Source: Gramella jeungdoensis (lineage in GTDB: Bacteria > Bacteroidota > Bacteroidia > Flavobacteriales > Flavobacteriaceae). Taken from it: a stretch of DNA of 64,000 nucleotides. Below are positions 60,401 through 64,000 of this stretch, one piece after another. The DNA lies in assembly GCF_023805255.1 (NCBI RefSeq), contig NZ_JAMSCK010000002.1:1-64000 (forward strand). The letters run 5' to 3'. The notes under the pieces are model-generated. The model was not told the DNA's origin and made no database searches. It saw only the letters and a list, made by a program, of their open reading frames with translations. The position numbers and the translations under genes were made by a program. Numbering within the stretch: position 1 is the first letter of the stretch; each line of letters starts with the position of its first letter.

Positions 60401-60609
60401 AGATCAGGAACATGCAGCTTGGGTACAGCCTTTCAGATGGGCTGATCGAAAAATTAAGTCCTTTGCAAAGTTTCAGGGTTTACCTGCAGGGAGAGAATCT
60501 TTTCTGGTTTACTCCGCAGGACTATATAGGAGCTGACCCTGAACGTACGAATGTGGACGCGATACCGGTACCTACCGTAGTTTCTTTGGGTGTTAATGTG
60601 AACTTTTAA
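57457..60609 (+). CDS. susC: SusC-family TonB-dependent transporter
   Basis: A 1050-aa protein with signal peptide (about 1-20, ending YITAQ). A carboxypeptidase-D-regulatory-like domain follows (about 22-98: GTVTTAAEGMPLPGTSVFVK, TDFDGNYTLDGV). The plug carries the SusC markers DEVVLTGYSRERK, RGITTLGNNDPLYVIDGVPT and IESIQVLKDASASSLYGARAGNGV. The barrel runs to the C-terminus (SLGVNVNF). It pairs with the adjacent SusD, only 3 bp from its first possible start. Expected to import fructo-oligosaccharides with TonB energy. The symbol denotes family, not the starch system. Confidence 0.95.
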   Translation: MKLKLSLFLLLLVPLSYITAQEIQVTGTVTTAAEGMPLPGTSVFVKGSSLGTSTDFDGNYTLDGVAPDATLVFTFVGYKETEVPVDGREVIDIALEADAALLDEVVLTGYSRERKVDVTGAITVVETAPIEGQSRSSGNAMQALQGRVPGLFVEKSGDPTGASSRVLIRGITTLGNNDPLYVIDGVPTQRQEVFSSLNPDAIESIQVLKDASASSLYGARAGNGVIVVTTKNKSGAAEKVSVSINSNVSVQSEEQQRYDMLNAVQRGEAIWRASVNDGADPAAGYGEIYDFDWNMDYDNPVLNSVSVQPFVGGNENVPAGDTDWQDALYETGYVFNNEVTVSANSEKSSFLVNMGYLKNTGILKYTNYDRYTAKINANTKLFDDKVRFGVNTQFSTSDETLAARDVGGAPTPGLAITLAPTIPVYDANGDFAGPLGAGYSDRNNPLLMQYLNRWDNAEKNNFFGNIFAEVDLMENLTFRSSLGIDFSDFKRKDIEPRVNNGFITRSNNSLTFDTNKYTSVVFTNTLNYKLELDDHKFGLLLGVESVKNDFDSVIARAENFAVEQESYFVLDAATGARTANGNSSGNRLLSQFGKINYSFDNRYLATVTVRRDGSSRFGKNNRYGVFPAATAGWRISNEEFLKNNKIVTNLKLRAGYGEVGNQAIGDLARFGLYEARYGATLSQFTGGFFEQYYNVGTAYDINGNDTGNLPSGFVSVQAENPDLKWETTKEWNFGVDFGFFDNKLTGSFDYFTRETVDILTTPPIPSVIGEGQQRVLNGASTETNGWEFALAYSNTLENGLTFAVSTNLSSFKDKITYLPEEVRPAFPGTAENSILGHSQFSIFGYKTDGLFQSEEDIANSPDQVGARPGGLKFRDLNGDGVIDTDDRDFIGTTLPDLEYGIRIDLGYKNWDFSVFGSGVTGRIGQDPYIFWNNFVQGRENAGLGVLDAWTPNNTGSDIPSLSLAFNDLRTSDYLFRNNSYFKIRNMQLGYSLSDGLIEKLSPLQSFRVYLQGENLFWFTPQDYIGADPERTNVDAIPVPTVVSLGVNVNF

Positions 60610-60612
60610 TCA

Positions 60613-62364
60613 ATGACAATCATGAAAAATATAAAACTTATACTAACAGGATTATTAATTGCATTTACCGCAATATCCTGTTCCGAAGATTTTCTGGAAT
60701 ATGAACCGGAAGGGGTTCTTTCCAGTGAGAATGTGGCAACGGCAGATAATGCCGAATCCCTTGTGATCGCTGCCTATGCCGCGATAGCAAATGATGAGAT
60801 GATAGGTCCCCTTACCCATATGTGGGTCTATGGGAGTGTTAGGTCTGACGACTCCTACAAGGGAGGCGGAGGCCGTAGCGATGTAGATGTGGTAGACCGT
60901 TATGAACAGTATTATTTAACGGTGCCCGATCAGGGTGACTGGATGGCTCCGCGTACCTGGACCAATTACTACAAGGCTATTTCCAGGGCCAATTTTGCAC
61001 TGTCTGTTATCAATGAGATTCCCGATGAGGAATATGAGATGAAGACCATAAGACAGGCCGAACTGCATTTTTTAAGAGCTCATTCCCATTTTATGCTGAA
61101 GCGAATCTTTAAGAAGATACCTTATATCACAGAGGAGCTTAGCCAGGAAGAGATCGCGCAAACCAGCAACGATATTCCTAACCAGGAACTCTGGAATATG
61201 ATCGCAGACGATTTTTTGTTTGCCTATAATAATCTTCCTCAGGCCCAGGATGAGGTAGGAAGAGCCGACAGGAATGCGGCGGCAGCTTACCTGGCCAAGG
61301 TAAGATTGTACCAGGCATACGAGCAGAACGAGACTCACCAGGTAGTGAATATCAACGAAGCCATGCTTCAGGAGGTGATCGATTATGCCGATGAGGTTAC
61401 CGGAAGCCTTGAACCTGATTATGCCAATAACTTTCTTGTGGAATATGAAAACGGGCCTGAATCTATCTGGGCCGCCCAGTTCTCTATCAACGATGGTACG
61501 AGAGTGGGAAGGGTAAGTTTTGTGACCGGGCTTAATTCCCCGCATGGTACCGGGCTTTATGGATGCTGTGGTTTTCATCTTGCCAGCCAGAATATGGTGA
61601 ATGCCTTCAAGACCGATGCTAATGGATTGCCTTTACTGGATTCCTTCAATAATTCGGATATCCTGAACAATGTTCAGGAAGACGGAACAGTAGCGGTTTC
61701 TTCGGGCCTAACAGTAGATCCCCGACTTGATCATACGGTAGGAGTTCCCGGCAGGCCATTTAAATATCGAAATACCGTGAATTCACAGGGAGATATGATC
61801 TATAACTTCAGCTGGGCAAGGGATCCAGGGGTTTATGGATTCTTCGGAAATATGAAAGAACAGCAGGCGCCCGATTGCTCATGTTATGTGAAGGAAGGTC
61901 CTTTCGTGGGAACCTCAAGGAATGTGATCTTTATACGTTATGCCGATGTGCTTTTGTTCAAGGCTGAAGCGCTTATCCAGCTGAACAGGTATGAAGAAGC
62001 GCTGCCGCTTATCAACGAGATAAGATCACGGGCTGCCAATAGTGGGCAAAGACCTGTTGAAGCCGGAGCATCCGATATTTATAATGTTGGGTTGTATGAT
62101 TCTTTCCCGAGCAAGGAATTCGCCTGGAAAGCCCTGAAGTTTGAAAGAAGACTGGAGTTTGGTATGGAAGGTCCAAGGTTCTTTGACCTTGTTAGATGGG
62201 GTGAAGCAGCCGAGACCCTTAACGCCTATCTCGATGAAGAGAAGACAAAAAGGGACTTTCTGGCAAATGCCGTTTTCACGGCCGGAAGGGATGAATATTA
62301 TCCGATTCCACAGCGGGAGATAGACTTTACCGGAGGCTTATATGTACAGAACCCCGGATATTAA
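60613..62364 (+). CDS. susD: SusD-family surface glycan-binding lipoprotein
   Basis: A 583-aa protein with lipobox (FTAISC). An alternative start at 60622 (MKNIKLILTG) removes three residues and is equally good. SusD/RagB features: the N-terminal SEDFLEYEPEG, TPR-like helices (ADNAESLVIAAYAAIAND, QAELHFLRAHSHFMLKR), PNQELWNMIADDFLFAYNNL, and the C-terminal SusD_RagB block RYADVLLFKAEALIQLNRYEEALPLINEIRS written here as RYADVLLFKAEALIQLN, plus KFERRLEFGMEGPRFFDLVRW reduced to FERRLEFGMEGPRFFDL. It caps the SusC barrel. A terminator follows. Confidence 0.95.
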   Translation: MTIMKNIKLILTGLLIAFTAISCSEDFLEYEPEGVLSSENVATADNAESLVIAAYAAIANDEMIGPLTHMWVYGSVRSDDSYKGGGGRSDVDVVDRYEQYYLTVPDQGDWMAPRTWTNYYKAISRANFALSVINEIPDEEYEMKTIRQAELHFLRAHSHFMLKRIFKKIPYITEELSQEEIAQTSNDIPNQELWNMIADDFLFAYNNLPQAQDEVGRADRNAAAAYLAKVRLYQAYEQNETHQVVNINEAMLQEVIDYADEVTGSLEPDYANNFLVEYENGPESIWAAQFSINDGTRVGRVSFVTGLNSPHGTGLYGCCGFHLASQNMVNAFKTDANGLPLLDSFNNSDILNNVQEDGTVAVSSGLTVDPRLDHTVGVPGRPFKYRNTVNSQGDMIYNFSWARDPGVYGFFGNMKEQQAPDCSCYVKEGPFVGTSRNVIFIRYADVLLFKAEALIQLNRYEEALPLINEIRSRAANSGQRPVEAGASDIYNVGLYDSFPSKEFAWKALKFERRLEFGMEGPRFFDLVRWGEAAETLNAYLDEEKTKRDFLANAVFTAGRDEYYPIPQREIDFTGGLYVQNPGY

Positions 62365-62390
62365 TATAATAAGTGGTGTTTGAATTAGTC

Positions 62391-62424
62391 AAAAAAACAC
62401 GGGGATCTTCCTCGTGTTTTTTAT
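62391..62424 (+). terminator. rho-independent terminator after SusD
   Basis: AAAAAAACACGGGG (62391-62404) pairs with CCTCGTGTTTTTTT-like sequence (62410-62423) with one G-T wobble and a 5-nt loop. The T-run lies in the descending arm. It ends the MFS-GH32-SusCD transcript, so the next two genes need readthrough or their own promoter. Confidence 0.8.
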
Positions 62425-62491
62425 TCGATCTGTTTATTATGATCCTGCCCTGAAAATATTTTCTATCTTGAATGCAGAAGACTTTGAGATC

Positions 62492-62899
62492 ATGAACATT
62501 CAGATAGAACATCGAAATCCCACACTTAGGGAATACCAGATCCTGAGAGGTTCTACGGGCTGGGAAGAACTGGACGACACTACGGTGGAAAAAGGCCTGG
62601 CCAGTTCATTGTTCTCTGTATGTGCCATCGCGGGTGGACAAACGGTGGGTATTGGGCGCATAGTTGGCGACGGAGCTATCTATTTCTATATCCAGGATGT
62701 GATCGTGATGCCGGCCTTTCAGAAGATGGGCATCGGCGACAGGATCATGAAAGAACTGGAAGAATGGCTCAATAAGAATACTTACAGGCATTCTTTCATC
62801 GGGCTCATGGCTGCGGAAGGGGTGAAGGATTTCTATACGAGGTTTGGTTACCTTGAACGTGGCAGTTCCAGGCCCGGGATGAATAAACTCAGGAAATAA
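62492..62899 (+). CDS. GNAT N-acetyltransferase
   Basis: A 135-aa protein with one compact GNAT domain: IEHRNPTLREYQILRGSTGW, IAGGQTVGIGRIVGDGAIYF, motif A DVIVMPAFQKMGIGDRIMKEL (Q-K-M-G-I-G loop) and DFYTRFGYLERGS. The frame is open from 62414, but that start lies inside the terminator arm, so the ATG at 62492 is chosen. It separates SusD from fructokinase; a link with fructan use is not evident. Substrate unknown. Confidence 0.88.
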   Translation: MNIQIEHRNPTLREYQILRGSTGWEELDDTTVEKGLASSLFSVCAIAGGQTVGIGRIVGDGAIYFYIQDVIVMPAFQKMGIGDRIMKELEEWLNKNTYRHSFIGLMAAEGVKDFYTRFGYLERGSSRPGMNKLRK

Positions 62900-62920
62900 A
62901 AAAATTGTAATTTAAAAGGC

Positions 62921-63814
62921 ATGGCAAAAAAAGTAAAGGCGGTTTGTTTTGGTGAGATCCTCTGGGATGTGTTCCCCGATATGGAACGTATTGGCGGTGC
63001 GCCCCTGAACGTGGCGAGCAGGCTGAGCAGTATGGGCGTGGAAACCGAAATGATAAGTAAGGTTGGAACCGATGAGAAAGGGGAGGAGTTGCTTTCTTAC
63101 CTGAGATCGAAACAGGTGGAAACCAAAAATATCATGAAAGATAAGGATCATCCTACCGGGATGGTAAATGTTACCTTATCGTCCAGTGGTTCTGCCACCT
63201 ATGATATCACCTATCCTTCAGCCTGGGATAAGATCGGGCTGACCGATGAAATGGTGGAGTCAGTAAAGAATGCTGATGCCTTTATCTTTGGAAGCCTGGT
63301 GTGCCGTGATGAGGTGAGTCGCAATACATTGTTCCAGCTTATCCCGAAAGCCAGGTACAGGATCCTGGACTTTAATCTTCGTCCGCCGCATTATTCAAAG
63401 GAGCTCCTTATGGAACTTATGCAGCATGCCGAGTTCATCAAGTTCAACGATGACGAGCTTTTTGAGATCGCCGGGATGATGGGCTCAAAATACAATTCGC
63501 TGGAACAGAACCTGCTTTTTATGGCGGTGAAATCGAATGCCCGGTCTATCTGCGTGACCAAGGGCCGCCACGGGGCGGTGCTCATGCATGATAAAAAGCT
63601 CTATTACAATTCGGGTTACCAGATAAAGGTGAAGGATACCGTGGGTGCCGGAGATTCCTTTTTAGGAACTCTTATCGCTAAAATGCTCCAGGGAGAGGAA
63701 CCTCAGTCGGCACTCGATCAGGCCTGTGCCGTGGGAGCTTTGGTGGCAGCAAGGGAAGGAGCAAATCCCGATATTTCTGCTGAAAGCTTACAGGCCTTCA
63801 TAAAGCCTTATTAG
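62921..63814 (+). CDS. PfkB-family fructokinase
   Basis: A 297-aa protein of the ribokinase/PfkB family. The N-terminal signature is VCFGEILWDVFPDMERIGGAPLNVA, broken here as FGEILWDVFPD and GGAPLNVASRLSSMG. The C-terminal signature DTVGAGDSFLGTLIAKM has the catalytic base Asp245, and VTKGRHGAVL is the ATP-site strand. The FGEILWD...GGAPLNVA start is typical of fructokinases. It should convert imported fructose to fructose-6-phosphate, completing the fructan pathway. It starts 21 bp after the GNAT gene, so the two are probably co-transcribed. Confidence 0.9.
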   Translation: MAKKVKAVCFGEILWDVFPDMERIGGAPLNVASRLSSMGVETEMISKVGTDEKGEELLSYLRSKQVETKNIMKDKDHPTGMVNVTLSSSGSATYDITYPSAWDKIGLTDEMVESVKNADAFIFGSLVCRDEVSRNTLFQLIPKARYRILDFNLRPPHYSKELLMELMQHAEFIKFNDDELFEIAGMMGSKYNSLEQNLLFMAVKSNARSICVTKGRHGAVLMHDKKLYYNSGYQIKVKDTVGAGDSFLGTLIAKMLQGEEPQSALDQACAVGALVAAREGANPDISAESLQAFIKPY

Positions 63815-63876
63815 GGAATTTAATTATTGTTTACAGGCGGTTTATTGACTATCTTAGAGGGTTTATGGGAAATCAT

Positions 63877-63893
63877 GCTTCTCGAATAGAAGC
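63877..63893. other. short hairpin downstream of fructokinase
   Basis: GCTTCT (63877-63882) and AGAAGC (63888-63893) pair around a 5-nt loop. No T-run follows. Significance uncertain. Confidence 0.25.
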
Positions 63894-63971
63894 AATATCT
63901 TCATAAGCTCCCAAAATTCCATTCTTTCCAGGCTTTTTGCTGGGTTATTTGATAATTCAAAACTCAATTAT

Positions 63972-64000
63972 ATGGAAAGACAGACCAACAATTTTTTAAG
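63972..64000 (+). CDS. possible start of the next gene, cut by the window edge
   Basis: ATG GAA AGA CAG ACC AAC AAT opens a frame that runs to the end of the window (MERQTNNFL). Too short to judge. Confidence 0.3.

Overview
The window is chromosomal DNA from a member of the Bacteroidota, most probably a marine Flavobacteriaceae (a Gramella/Christiangramia- or Salegentibacter-like organism; the genus is a guess). Evidence: a SusC/SusD pair, a hybrid two-component system, a LytS/LytTR pair, many signal-peptide and lipobox proteins, a TTTG-N19-TAnnTTTG promoter upstream of 46927, moderately AT-rich DNA, and proteins of flavobacterial type (DUF4932, FG-GAP repeat protein, SCO1-type lipoprotein, TPR lipoprotein). 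I see no tRNA, rRNA or CRISPR array.

Layout. 1-127 is the right end of an IS3-family insertion sequence whose body lies outside the window. 165 to about 47 kb is a long accessory region, almost entirely on the + strand, made of single genes or very short operons with little functional connection: an orphan PD-(D/E)XK nuclease-like protein, S41 peptidase, three SAM methyltransferases, cupin, several NTF2/SnoaL-fold proteins, esterase and alpha/beta hydrolases, a TPR-SCO1 pair, DUF2200, DUF2255, DUF4269, DUF998 and DUF4932 proteins, three RibD-C/DHFR-like reductases, GNAT acetyltransferases, a CCC1/VIT1 transporter, RidA, a TonB-dependent receptor, an ECF sigma factor next to a divergent DoxX-like gene, a D-lactate dehydrogenase-like enzyme and many small lipoproteins and membrane proteins. 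A recurrent, co-oriented intergenic element (called IGE here, about 50-90 bp, roughly 20 recognisable copies between 1.18 and 38.2 kb) follows the stop codon of one + strand gene and precedes the next gene. It gives the region a cassette-like look and is the most unusual signal in the window.

47.3-51.4 kb is more ordinary: an SLC13/DASS-type transporter with RCK_C domains, an SRPBCC protein, small membrane proteins and an NTF2-like lipoprotein.

51.5-63.8 kb is a compact fructan utilisation locus, all on the + strand: hybrid two-component regulator with a LacI-type periplasmic sensor, sugar-porter MFS transporter, GH32 lipoprotein, SusC, SusD, a terminator, a GNAT gene and a PfkB fructokinase. 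Expected flow: SusCD captures and imports fructo-oligosaccharides, GH32 releases fructose, the MFS protein carries it across the inner membrane, fructokinase phosphorylates it, and the hybrid regulator senses the sugar and activates the locus. The accessory region shows signs of turnover: the IS border, a 120-bp decayed copy of a porin 3' end (31492-31611), a start-less gene remnant (34571-34780), near-duplicate intergenic segments and palindromic repeats.
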